A stretch of 64,000 nt of DNA from positions 15,747 to 79,746 of the forward strand of contig NZ_JBBHKR010000047.1 of NCBI RefSeq assembly GCF_037389425.1. Reading direction: 5' to 3'. This document shows positions 46,437 to 55,334 of this stretch, in pieces. This DNA is from Stygiolobus sp037389425. GTDB lineage: Archaea > Thermoproteota > Thermoprotei_A > Sulfolobales > Sulfolobaceae. A program made the translations under genes and the position numbers. A model generated the notes under the pieces. The model was not told the DNA's origin. It made no database searches and saw only the letters and a program-made list of their open reading frames with translations. Position 1 is the stretch's first letter; the number at the start of each line of letters is the position of its first letter.

Positions 46437-47405
46437 ATGTCAATTTCAATAAGAGGCCAAGTAATTTCTACTGAATTAGACAACGGAACTTCGGCAATGG
46501 GTCAAGATGTAATAATTTTCAGATATCCTAAAGAAAATATTACCTCAAAATCTTTAATAATAGTGCAACCGACAGAGAGATGTGTAGTGGTGATCCAAGG
46601 TCAAATAGCTGCTGAACTACCACCTGGAAGTCATAACATACAGTCGCCAGCAAATCCGCTCTCAGCTTTTCTTTCTAAGTTCAGATATAACCAACTACCT
46701 TATGACACCGTAGTATATTTCATTTCGACCACAAGACATGAAGTTAGGCTAGCCGGTGTTAGTCAAACAGACGACCTTGTACCACTGGAATACGAAGTAG
46801 CTGTATATTTCAGAGTCCAGAACCCCTCATTGCTAATAACTAACGTTCAGTTCGGGGCTCAGTTTTTCAGAGACGCTGATCTAGCAACTTATATATCACC
46901 CATAGTAGACCAAGAGGTAAGTCAAGTGTTAAATCACGTGAAGCTAATCGAAGTATTTAAGAAGTTCGGCGATATAACTACTGCCGTAACAGCCGGTCTC
47001 AAAACGTTCTTATCTGAGATAGGAGTCGAGTTAATATCAGTAAGAATGATAAAGCTAATTCCCCAAGATCCAGAGCTCAGAAGGATCTTACAATTAAGAG
47101 ATCTAGGTATTGAAATATACGACGCAGTAAGGTTAGGATTAGCGAGGCTTCTTGCCGAGAAAAGCGACCCAGCAAGCGTAAACATGGCTTTGGGCATACC
47201 TTATTTCCCAGATTTATCAACAATAGTAGTCAGCGGTGCACCGTACACTACAACCGGAGTAATGCTAGGGACTCAAGGAGGAAATACGCCAGGAGGGCAA
47301 TCCTCTGGAGGAGGGACTACTCCGAATCCCTCGCTGTTCCAAGCGGCGATAAAACAAGTCTTCGGAGACGTAAAAACTAGTGGGACTAAAGATGATGAAC
47401 AGTAG
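46437..47405 (+). CDS. SPFH/band 7-like protein without membrane anchor
   Basis: The 322-residue protein carries an SPFH core. VQPTERCVVVIQGQ is the usual start of the 'YdjL/virion core' subgroup. LEYEVAVYFRVQNP and a long helix with VELISVRMIKL follow. The end is a Gly/Gln/Ser linker. There is no transmembrane helix. The adjacent gene at 47392 encodes a multi-helix membrane protein and overlaps by 14 bases, so it may supply the anchor. SPFH proteins form large ring assemblies at membranes; the cellular role here is unknown. Confidence 0.75.
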   Translation: MSISIRGQVISTELDNGTSAMGQDVIIFRYPKENITSKSLIIVQPTERCVVVIQGQIAAELPPGSHNIQSPANPLSAFLSKFRYNQLPYDTVVYFISTTRHEVRLAGVSQTDDLVPLEYEVAVYFRVQNPSLLITNVQFGAQFFRDADLATYISPIVDQEVSQVLNHVKLIEVFKKFGDITTAVTAGLKTFLSEIGVELISVRMIKLIPQDPELRRILQLRDLGIEIYDAVRLGLARLLAEKSDPASVNMALGIPYFPDLSTIVVSGAPYTTTGVMLGTQGGNTPGGQSSGGGTTPNPSLFQAAIKQVFGDVKTSGTKDDEQ

Positions 47406-47802
47406 GGATCTAAGCTGGAACATAGCTGCAGGTGTAGGTTTTTCTTTCGTATTAACCGTAATCATGGCTATTACTGCCTTAGCCGTTAAATTTTTCTACC
47501 CCCCGTCGATGATCTCGATCTCACCTATAATATCTCTTTTTATTACACCGACTCTTGGAATAATACAGTTAATAGTATTGGCTCTTAGCATAGCCTTTGT
47601 AACACCTATCAGGTCGAACTTAATTGTAAAAGAGCTCGGAGGAACTAGAAAATTAGGGTTCTACACAGGGGCAGGTTATTTAATATTTTCTATTCTCCCC
47701 TACGCCTTTCACGTACCCTATATTCAGACGTATGTGGGATTAATAATTGCATTTAACATAATTAACGGGGCTATCGGAGGCTTTGCCTCGTCGGTAAGTT
47801 AA
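47392..47802 (+). CDS. Four-helix membrane protein next to SPFH gene
   Basis: The protein of about 136 residues has four hydrophobic segments, the first WNIAAGVGFSFVLTVIMAIT. No family is recognised. Two ATG codons (47392, 47395) are possible starts. The overlap with the SPFH gene indicates co-translation and suggests that both act together. Confidence 0.7.
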   Translation: MMNSRDLSWNIAAGVGFSFVLTVIMAITALAVKFFYPPSMISISPIISLFITPTLGIIQLIVLALSIAFVTPIRSNLIVKELGGTRKLGFYTGAGYLIFSILPYAFHVPYIQTYVGLIIAFNIINGAIGGFASSVS

Positions 47803-47828
47803 AAGCCTTTTTTACAATATATCTTCTC

Positions 47829-48611
47829 ATGGAGATAAGGAAAGGCGACTCTAGGGCAGTCATTCTCGAGAAAGGTGCTTATTTGTTCAGCTTAACTTTG
47901 AAAGGTAAGGAAGTTTTACTTCAAGGAAAGGAGAGACAAACAAGAGGGGGAATGGCGTTATTAATACCGTTCGCTAACAGGATAAAGGGCGGAAAGTACA
48001 CGTGGAATGGAAAAGAATACTCATTACCAGTCAACGCTGAAGGAAATGCAATACACGGGCTAGTTATGGACAAAATATGGAAAATAGTAAAATCAAACGA
48101 TACCTCTGTGTCGCTGTCATTAAGCCTTGATTCTGAAGGCTATCCCACTTCGTTAGAGGTTAACACTCTCTACGACATAGACTTTGGCAGTATCCTTGTC
48201 AGACTTCAAATAAATAACATTGGTAACTCTGACGCACCACTCACAGTAGGTTTTCACCCTTACTTTATTGTTAAGGGATTATGGAATCTAACCCCCAATA
48301 AGGGAAAGAAATGCGTAAGTATAAATAAAATACCTACTGGGGAGATGATTGAGGAAGAGGTAGACGGAACTAAGCAATACGATGATTGTTTTTATATGCC
48401 TATCGAGGAGTTAGTGCTTTCCTCTGAGTACTCGGAGGTTAAAATAAATAAGAAAAATCTGGACTATGTGCAAATATACACTACCCAGAACGCAGTAGCA
48501 GTTGAGCCTATGAGCGGAGCTCCTGATGCTTACCATAACGGTATAGGTCTTAAGGTCATACAGCCTGGAGAAAAAGTTACCTACGAAGTAAAATTTGAAT
48601 TGTTGAGATAA
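47829..48611 (+). CDS. Aldose 1-epimerase (mutarotase) family protein
   Basis: The 260-residue protein has a galactose-mutarotase fold with GGMALLIPFANRIKGGKY, the catalytic His in AIHGLVMDK and VGFHPYF, and the catalytic Glu in AVEPMSGAPDA. It interconverts alpha and beta anomers of sugars. A TATA-like CTTTTTTACA lies about 25 bases before the ATG. Its last 31 bases overlap the convergent HAD gene. Confidence 0.9.
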   Translation: MEIRKGDSRAVILEKGAYLFSLTLKGKEVLLQGKERQTRGGMALLIPFANRIKGGKYTWNGKEYSLPVNAEGNAIHGLVMDKIWKIVKSNDTSVSLSLSLDSEGYPTSLEVNTLYDIDFGSILVRLQINNIGNSDAPLTVGFHPYFIVKGLWNLTPNKGKKCVSINKIPTGEMIEEEVDGTKQYDDCFYMPIEELVLSSEYSEVKINKKNLDYVQIYTTQNAVAVEPMSGAPDAYHNGIGLKVIQPGEKVTYEVKFELLR

Positions 48612-49114
48612 GGAGTTATCACCCTATTTTTGACAAGGAAGAGCTTTACTGGGAGCTTGGACTCGTAGAAAAACTTTAGATTTTCTTCCTTATCATCATA
48701 AACTTCGACGTCTCCCTTAAAAATATAGATTATCTGGGCTTTCCATTCTTCATCCTTCATCTTCATTTCGTCATCTGTCCTACAAATAACTCCATTTACT
48801 ATAAGACCGTGAGATAGTAGGGAGAAATCAACATAACTCCTTACGGAACAATGCCTAGCCGTTAAAACAAAAACTTTATCCCCTTGTTTAATCCTTAGTT
48901 TCAGATACTCAATCAAATCGACATTAGGCTCTGCTAAATAGTGGTATTTAGTATAGGCTAGAGAATATATTGCACTCTTACCGGGACTTTTCTCCTTTCT
49001 CACCTGCTCACTTGTTAGTTTCTGACCCCATAATTCCAAAGCTGCCTGTTCCACGCAAGGGTCTGTATTGAAGAGAGTGTTATCGAAATCAACTAAAAGA
49101 ATTTTGAATGACAC
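48581..49114 (-). CDS. HAD-superfamily hydrolase
   Basis: The 177-residue protein has a complete motif I DFDNTLFNTD, motif II VLTARH and a likely motif IV in VYDDKEENL. It belongs to the small cap-less or C1-cap HAD phosphatases. The substrate is unknown. In contrast to the HAD-like protein at 544-1161, the nucleophile is present. It starts at a GTG. Confidence 0.8.
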   Translation of the reverse strand: MSFKILLVDFDNTLFNTDPCVEQAALELWGQKLTSEQVRKEKSPGKSAIYSLAYTKYHYLAEPNVDLIEYLKLRIKQGDKVFVLTARHCSVRSYVDFSLLSHGLIVNGVICRTDDEMKMKDEEWKAQIIYIFKGDVEVYDDKEENLKFFYESKLPVKLFLVKNRVITPYLNNSNFTS

Positions 49115-49150
49115 TAGCCATCTTGTTCTCGATATTATTTAACTTTTTAT

Positions 49151-49969
49151 TCAAAACTCGTGTTCGTGGAGAATATCACTCTCAAACTGTATAGTTACAT
49201 GCGTAATATCGAATTTCTTTTTCAATATATCCTCTGCCATCTCTCTCTTCTTGTCTAACTCGCTCAATGTAATATCAGGATTTTCCCTTACATGTAGTGT
49301 AGCGATCCTAATGTGATCGCATAAGTTCCAGACGTGTATATCGTCTATTTCCTTAAAAATCGGATTCAGATCTCTTTTCACTTCATTAACATTAACCGGA
49401 GAGCGTTCCATAAAGACATAATAAGAATTCTTTAAAACACCAACAGAGAAAAATAGGATTACGGGAATCGTTGAAATCGCGGCAATTGGATCTAGGAAGT
49501 AATATTTTGTAAATACTATTGCTAGTCCCGTTACAGCACCTATCAAGTATACTAAACTATCTTCAAAAGCATGAAATAAAATTCCAGTATTTTTGTCCTC
49601 ATCTTCTCCGCTTTTTACTACTAGTACTGAAATAAAAAGGGACACTAATGAGGAGAGTAAAAGAATGTAAGGGTTATCAGTGACTCGATTAAGAAGGAAT
49701 ATAGCAGCAAACGCAGCTCCTAGAATTGAACCCATTATTACGGTAAAAATATTAAGTAAAGCACTCATTACTTCTAATCTGTGAAGACCGTAAGTATACA
49801 TTCCATCCCTCTTATTGACTACTTTAATAATATATGCAGAAATCGAGACTACTAGGGCATCAAGTAGTGCATGTATTGCTTCCGTTCCTAAAGTAACACT
49901 CCTACCTACAAAAGCTGTAATAAGGGTTAGTACAAATATTGACCAAAACCCTAGTTCTGTTTTTCTCAC
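49151..49969 (-). CDS. Cation diffusion facilitator (metal efflux) protein
   Basis: The 272-residue protein has six helices with HALLD in helix 2 and HAFED in helix 5, the two H-x-x-x-D metal sites of CDF transporters. GMYTYGLHRLEVMSALLN lies between helices 2 and 3. A C-terminal cytoplasmic domain follows with DIHVWNL and HVTIQFE. It exports divalent metals such as zinc, cobalt or manganese. The His-rich end HEHEF may add a metal site. Confidence 0.92.
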   Translation of the reverse strand: MRKTELGFWSIFVLTLITAFVGRSVTLGTEAIHALLDALVVSISAYIIKVVNKRDGMYTYGLHRLEVMSALLNIFTVIMGSILGAAFAAIFLLNRVTDNPYILLLSSLVSLFISVLVVKSGEDEDKNTGILFHAFEDSLVYLIGAVTGLAIVFTKYYFLDPIAAISTIPVILFFSVGVLKNSYYVFMERSPVNVNEVKRDLNPIFKEIDDIHVWNLCDHIRIATLHVRENPDITLSELDKKREMAEDILKKKFDITHVTIQFESDILHEHEF

Positions 49970-50137
49970 AATATTTTATCTCATTGTAATTTTAAATACT
50001 TACTTTAGGGAAGTCCAAATGAACTCAATTTTTAATAGTACTACAGATAATTAACTTGTATAATTTTAATTTCTTGTTACACAATTATCTTGTCTTTTTT
50101 AATAAATGGTTATATAGGCTTATATACTTTATATGTA

Positions 50138-51667
50138 ATGATGCCATTACGTAAAGAATTAGGTTTAATTGAACTTGTAGTTATAGGTATCGCGGGAGCA
50201 GTAGGGACTGGAGTCCTCTTTAGTTCAGCAGGTATGGCGGCAGTAGCAGGACCGGGTGTAGTGTTGGGCTGGATATTGGGATCGATCTTCTACTTCTTTG
50301 TAAGCCTTACTTACGTTGAGTTATCCTTAACTTATCCTGAAGCTGGAGGTCCTTCAAGATATGCTTTGTACAGTCACGGAAGAGTAACAAATTTCATAAA
50401 CGCCATGGCTGACTTGATCTGGTACCTTTTCATACCACCTATCGAGGCCTTAGCCGTAGTAGAAGGTTTAGATTTCTTTTACCCTAGTTTGATCAACCAA
50501 CAAACGGGTGTACCTACACTACAAGGTGTTATATTAGGAGTTATCCTACTCTTATTATTCGTTCCGTTTAATTATTTTGGTGTAAAAGTTTTTGGAAGGT
50601 CAACTTTAGCTTTCGGTATTATTAAACTTATCATGTACGTTGCTGTAGCTATAGGAGTTATATTCGTATCGTTTAACGTTAGTAACTTCACTTCTTACGG
50701 TTTCTTACCTTTCGGAATAGCAGGAGTTTTTTCAGCGGTCCCCCTTGCAATGTTTGCGTTCGGAGGGATAAGAGTTTTACCGGATTACGCTGAAGAGACT
50801 AAAGACCCAGATAAGCTTAAAGAAGGAATAATCTTGACGGTATTAGGACAATCCCTAATTTATGTACTGTTCGCAGTTGCATTTGTAGGAGCGATTAACT
50901 GGATCGGACTGGGAATTAAAGAGGGGGATTGGTCCGCTTTATCATCTCTCCCTGGAAATCCCTTTATAGATATTGCTTCATCATATCATGCTAATGCGTT
51001 ATTATTACTTACGGTTATAATAGGAATTATAGGACCTTTTGTTACAGGCTATATATACTTGGGAGCAGGTACCAGAGTGCTATTTGCTATGGGGAGGTCA
51101 GGATACGTCCCGAAAGTGATGGAAGATTTACATCACAAATACGCAATACCCTCTTGGGCCTTATTAGTCTTTGCGATAGTAGGAGCAATAGTAACGTACA
51201 TTTCTTCACCATTACCAACGATTTACGGCTTAATTACTGATTCAGTAGTAGCCGGTTACCTCGGGTTTTCAGTTAATCCAGTAGCCATGATGGTATTAAG
51301 GAAGCAAGGCATATCTAGGAAAATCATTCCGGGGGGTGCCATCATTGCTGGGATAGCTTTCGCTTCAGCTTCACTGATCGTATTCTGGTCGGGTTGGCCT
51401 CTAGTCCCTTATGCGGTCTTACTACTTACTATAGGCTCAGTAGTATTTGGAGTTATTTACAAGATAAAGGAGAACTTCACCAACTCTTTATGGTACATAG
51501 TTTATATAGCGTTCCTTACACTAATGTCTTACATAGGGTCTGACGGTGCGTTAAACCTTATCAATTTCTACTTAGCGTCAGCTATTGTAGCAATAGTTTC
51601 AGTAGCAGTGTTCTACCCTTGGGGAGTTATTTCCGGCATGAAAGAGGTGAGGACTAAACAGAATTAA
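50138..51667 (+). CDS. APC-superfamily amino acid permease
   Basis: The protein of 509 residues has about 12-14 helices. The APC signature appears as GLIELVVIGIAGAVGTGVLFSSAG at helix 1 and YPEAGGPSRYALY after helix 2. DYAEETKDPDKLKEGI is the loop after helix 6. I start it at the ATG at 50138, since TATA-like DNA fills the region before it; the reading frame is open further upstream to 50090. The PadR-type gene that follows might regulate it. Confidence 0.87.
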   Translation: MMPLRKELGLIELVVIGIAGAVGTGVLFSSAGMAAVAGPGVVLGWILGSIFYFFVSLTYVELSLTYPEAGGPSRYALYSHGRVTNFINAMADLIWYLFIPPIEALAVVEGLDFFYPSLINQQTGVPTLQGVILGVILLLLFVPFNYFGVKVFGRSTLAFGIIKLIMYVAVAIGVIFVSFNVSNFTSYGFLPFGIAGVFSAVPLAMFAFGGIRVLPDYAEETKDPDKLKEGIILTVLGQSLIYVLFAVAFVGAINWIGLGIKEGDWSALSSLPGNPFIDIASSYHANALLLLTVIIGIIGPFVTGYIYLGAGTRVLFAMGRSGYVPKVMEDLHHKYAIPSWALLVFAIVGAIVTYISSPLPTIYGLITDSVVAGYLGFSVNPVAMMVLRKQGISRKIIPGGAIIAGIAFASASLIVFWSGWPLVPYAVLLLTIGSVVFGVIYKIKENFTNSLWYIVYIAFLTLMSYIGSDGALNLINFYLASAIVAIVSVAVFYPWGVISGMKEVRTKQN

Positions 51668-51841
51668 TAAAGTTTAACTTCTATACTTTTTTCTCCTTTA
51701 TGTTAAACTAATATAATTAAATCTTTTATTAAATAGATTTTTTCTTAATATTAGAGTAGACCATTTAAGAAATACTTATTAAAATTTTTTGACTATTTTG
51801 CAAAAAATTATAATATAGTATAATCTATTCTTTTCACATAC

Positions 51842-52171
51842 ATGAAAGGAGAACGAATGATAATATTACGAGGACTACTGCCAGTCTTTGTCTCATTTAT
51901 AATCTACAAAAGAGGAAAAAGAGCGAGAGCAGCAGATATAGTAAAAGATTTACAGTACTTATACGGAAGACCTATACCAAAGAGCTTAGTGTTCACAACA
52001 CTGAAAAGATTGATAAGATATGGAGTAGTTGAAAAAGAGACTGACGGAAATAGAACCTTTTATATTTTAAATGAGGACGGTGAAGTATTTTTAATTAGAC
52101 ATATTGAGATTTTAAAGAATATGAATGTGGTCATACAGAAGGTAATAAGCGAAATGGAGAATAACGGATAA
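51842..52171 (+). CDS. PadR-like winged-helix regulator
   Basis: The 109-residue protein has a winged helix: RGLLPVFVSFIIYKRGKRARAADIVKDL, then SLVFTTLKRLIRYGVVEKE with a wing GNRTFYILNEDGE, as in PadR proteins. A C-terminal helix probably mediates dimerisation. It lies 174 AT-rich bases after the permease and has its own TATA-like elements. Confidence 0.82.
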   Translation: MKGERMIILRGLLPVFVSFIIYKRGKRARAADIVKDLQYLYGRPIPKSLVFTTLKRLIRYGVVEKETDGNRTFYILNEDGEVFLIRHIEILKNMNVVIQKVISEMENNG

Positions 52172-52180
52172 TTTTGTTAA

Positions 52181-52543
52181 CTAAACTAAAACAATCGCAG
52201 GAATGCCTACAGTATCCTTATCTGCTGTTGTTAGCATAACTGTAACTCTCTCTCCTACCTTTAATGAGTTGAGCATTCCAGAGAAATATATCGTTACCTC
52301 ATTATATCCCTTTCTCAAGTACGGTGGATTAATAACTTGAGATGTATAGGGGGTACCGTCTATTTGAGCTGACAGTAAATAAACTTGCCCTAAAGAATAT
52401 AGATGTAACCTCACCATTCCGTTTAGGTAAACTTCACCCACTTTCAAATATTTCACTAAATTTGCTTGAGAATAAGGAGATTGAGTAGACGTTGGCTTAT
52501 TATTATAGGGAGTGTAATTATACTGAGTATTAGACCCACTCAT
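52181..52543 (-). CDS. Hypothetical beta-rich protein
   Basis: The 120-residue protein has a low-complexity start rich in Asn, Tyr, Thr and Ser and then a beta-sandwich-like part (VGEVYLNGMVRLHLYSLGQVYL, KGYNEVTIYFSG). No family recognised. It converges with the PadR gene, nine bases apart. The ATG at 52543 is the start. Confidence 0.65.
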   Translation of the reverse strand: MSGSNTQYNYTPYNNKPTSTQSPYSQANLVKYLKVGEVYLNGMVRLHLYSLGQVYLLSAQIDGTPYTSQVINPPYLRKGYNEVTIYFSGMLNSLKVGERVTVMLTTADKDTVGIPAIVLV

Positions 52544-52604
52544 GATTAATTATTTAGATATTTTGAAGCGCATTAATAAATCTTATCCGCTTATTCTAAA
52601 AGGC

Positions 52605-53384
52605 TTATCTTACCTCATTCACCCATTCATACTTACCGTCTCGTATAACTAAGTTAGCGTTAGTATACTTTTCCTCTGCCGTTAAGATCGCGTCAATATT
52701 TCTCTTAACATCACCACCCAGTACGTTGTAACAGTTCCTTAGGTCTTTAATCATCATAAATTTCAACAAGGTCAAATCTGGAGGAGAGACCTCATTGCAT
52801 TCAAACTTAGCAAAATCCCTTTCGAATATCCCTCCCTTTTGGATAAGTAACGCGAGGATTGGATAGTAATAGTTACAATCACCAATTTTTACTGGTTTTA
52901 CTACCTCCCCTATATACATCATAACGTTTGTCAGGCATTTTTCGTCCCACGCATCGACTTCAATCAGATCGTTAATAATTAACTTTCCGTCCCCTTCAAA
53001 GTACTCGACCTTTCTTACACCAAAATACAAAACTTTTTGAAGTTTATCTAAGTCCCAACCATGATATATTACTATACTCGGGGTTTGATTTTCCACAATT
53101 CTAAACAGTCTTTTTATATCTTTTAATATAGCCTTAAGGTCAGCATAGAGATGAAGTTCCTTACGCAGGTCCTCGTCGATCACTACCACTCCGCTCTTGT
53201 TAATTTTTATCGTAGCTCTTTTGTGACTTACGTTTAGTAAGCTCTTTACATCCTCTACGTCCAACGACTCAGCGGTAATAATTCTTAGACTCCCGACATC
53301 TAGTTCCAATTCACCTAACAGTTTCAAAGGGATTTTGAGAGCCTCTGCGACTTCTATTAGCTTGATTATTCTTTCGTCAATCAC
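52605..53384 (-). CDS. Hypothetical protein, last gene of the ATPase cassette
   Basis: The 259-residue protein is not recognised. A possible helix-turn start (IDERIIKLIEVAEALKIPLKLLG) is followed by alternating strands and helices, including SIVIYHGWDLDKLQKVL. It has five scattered cysteines and no membrane segment. It begins with a GTG 30 bases after the ATPase gene and shares its direction. Its role should be tied to the three genes upstream. Confidence 0.65.
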   Translation of the reverse strand: MIDERIIKLIEVAEALKIPLKLLGELELDVGSLRIITAESLDVEDVKSLLNVSHKRATIKINKSGVVVIDEDLRKELHLYADLKAILKDIKRLFRIVENQTPSIVIYHGWDLDKLQKVLYFGVRKVEYFEGDGKLIINDLIEVDAWDEKCLTNVMMYIGEVVKPVKIGDCNYYYPILALLIQKGGIFERDFAKFECNEVSPPDLTLLKFMMIKDLRNCYNVLGGDVKRNIDAILTAEEKYTNANLVIRDGKYEWVNEVR

Positions 53385-53414
53385 AATAAGAAATGTGAAA
53401 ACATGGTAAAAACG

Positions 53415-54761
53415 TTATGTCACGACTTCAGAGTTGGTTACATTGCTTTCCTTTTGTGACAGTAAAATAATTTTTAGTAATCCCCTTACTTTCTCCTCTA
53501 AGATAACAGTATCCCCACGGATCATTCTCACAACTTCTAACGTTGATAATTCTACGCTGTCTACACCTTCTAACGATATTTTTCCGTTGGTTATAACGAA
53601 TCTCTTAGCGACTTTATACTCCTTTTTATCATGCTCTATAACATTGATGAAAGGTAATAATTGTGTCTCCGAGTCAACTTCTTGATTATTCATTAACTTC
53701 ACCAATCCTATATAAGCATATTCGCCGTAAATGAAGAATAGACCCACCGTGATATTTTTCCCTTTCACTTCCACTCTCTTACCTCTGGGGTGAACATATG
53801 TTATATCGTATTCTTTAGCCAAGTTTGTTAACTCTTCTCTTATCATTTTCTCTAGAGTTTTTGAGTCTGTTTCTATGTCTTTAAGAGTATAGGAGTTCTT
53901 AACTTTCTCCTTTACACAACTTAACTCCTCACTTCCACAATCATTTACTGCTTTATCAACTTCATTTTTGACGTATTGTAGGATAGAACTGACCGTGTTG
54001 AGTTCTTTACCGTTCCACATTGATAGAACTATTGGATATAATTCTTCACTTAGTGGTTTGCAGTAAACCTCTATGATTTCCCTTATATCATCCGCAGTTA
54101 ACGCACTATCAAGGCTTATCCTACTCTCGTCAAGTCTTCTCCTTATAGCTAGGTCTGTGACCTTGTTATAAGCATCTGTAGGTATAGCCATTAAGACCGG
54201 TACAGCAAGGCCTGAATTTATAAGCCTATGAATCTTAGGTAAGTGTGAGTCTCTAACTTCATCTATAAATAACACTACGTCAGTTACTGACTTTAGATCC
54301 CCTATAAGTTTAAGCATACCGTCGAAATCTCTCGTGTAATTTATGCAATATAACCTGATCAAGGGATCATTCAGTTTATCGCAAAGACCCTCTAAATGCT
54401 TCTCAAAGTTTATGCCTCTAATCCTCTTAAAGAATGTGTAACCGTACTTCTTCTTATCCATTTTCGGGAGTACTATCTCTCTAAGCTTAAACTTGTCTAC
54501 TTTACTCCAGAACTCGTCTTCTATCTCGTTTTTGCTGGCAAGATCAAGGAAGAACGTGAACATTTTGTCTTTACACGACTCTTCAGCCTTCCTAAGTATC
54601 GTAGTTTTTCCCATCCCAGGTTGTCCAATGATCGACGCAACGTCCTTAGAGCTTATTATCTCTAACGATTTATTTAAGTACTGCCTATAGGTAGGGCCTG
54701 CTAATACTATCTTATCGGAAGACCAAGTAGTTACAGTTACTTTAGGTATATTACATATCAT
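53415..54761 (-). CDS. AAA-type ATPase of the unknown four-gene cassette
   Basis: The 448-residue protein has a P-loop GQPGMGKTT (residues about 42-50), a Walker B strand VVLFIDEV (near 165) and an arginine-rich segment AIRRRLDES after it, as in Orc/Cdc6-like and STAND-like archaeal ATPases. About 200 residues of unrecognised sequence follow with beta-strand character. The ATG overlaps the upstream stop (ATGA), so translation is coupled to the winged-helix gene. It is probably the motor or switch of a complex formed with its neighbours. Confidence 0.8.
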   Translation of the reverse strand: MICNIPKVTVTTWSSDKIVLAGPTYRQYLNKSLEIISSKDVASIIGQPGMGKTTILRKAEESCKDKMFTFFLDLASKNEIEDEFWSKVDKFKLREIVLPKMDKKKYGYTFFKRIRGINFEKHLEGLCDKLNDPLIRLYCINYTRDFDGMLKLIGDLKSVTDVVLFIDEVRDSHLPKIHRLINSGLAVPVLMAIPTDAYNKVTDLAIRRRLDESRISLDSALTADDIREIIEVYCKPLSEELYPIVLSMWNGKELNTVSSILQYVKNEVDKAVNDCGSEELSCVKEKVKNSYTLKDIETDSKTLEKMIREELTNLAKEYDITYVHPRGKRVEVKGKNITVGLFFIYGEYAYIGLVKLMNNQEVDSETQLLPFINVIEHDKKEYKVAKRFVITNGKISLEGVDSVELSTLEVVRMIRGDTVILEEKVRGLLKIILLSQKESNVTNSEVVT

Positions 54762-55267
54762 TTCCCATTACCCCTCCTTCTTATAATCCCGTAAACTACA
54801 CCTTTCTTTACTAAACCCTCCTCACCTCCTGCTATGAGGTCGTATAAAGACTCTATATGGTTCTTAAACTTAGAGTAAAATTCTTCCTTAGGTAATCCCA
54901 ACTCAACCCTTATTGATTGGAGGGAAGCATATCCTAAATTATCCTTTATTTCATCGTAAATTTTGTCAAAAAGGGAATAGTCTATCTTAGACTTCTCGTT
55001 TACCAGATCTTCTAACCTCTTTAGCTCTTCCTTTATTTCCTTAAGCATATTAAGAATTTGAGTTATCGGATCGGTTTTAACTGGTTCGTAAGCCTTACCA
55101 CCTCCAACTTCATATCTCCTTATCAAGCCCTCACCTTCCATTTGCTTAAGAAGCTCCTCAACTATCTCAGGACTCTCTTTTATTTTCTTTTTTATTTTAG
55201 AAAAGGCGACGGGTTTGCCGTCATATAATTCCTGAAGAACAGTCAATAGTTGTTCCTTCGTAATCAT
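54758..55267 (-). CDS. Double winged-helix protein with central coiled coil
   Basis: The 169-residue protein begins with a winged helix (AFSKIKKKIKESPEIVEELLKQMEGEGLIRRYEVGG). It continues with a coiled coil (ILNMLKEIKEELKRLEDLVNEK) and ends with a second helix-turn-helix-like unit (LQSIRVELGLPKEEFYSKFK) and a basic tail RRRGNGK. It probably binds DNA or bridges two partners. It lies between the large unknown protein and the ATPase, overlapping the latter by four bases. Confidence 0.75.
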   Translation of the reverse strand: MITKEQLLTVLQELYDGKPVAFSKIKKKIKESPEIVEELLKQMEGEGLIRRYEVGGGKAYEPVKTDPITQILNMLKEIKEELKRLEDLVNEKSKIDYSLFDKIYDEIKDNLGYASLQSIRVELGLPKEEFYSKFKNHIESLYDLIAGGEEGLVKKGVVYGIIRRRGNGK

Positions 55268-55334
55268 AATTCTTAGCTTAACTTAGTGTTTATAAAAACG
55301 TAAAGGTATATAATACTCTCCGTGTTAAACGAGA

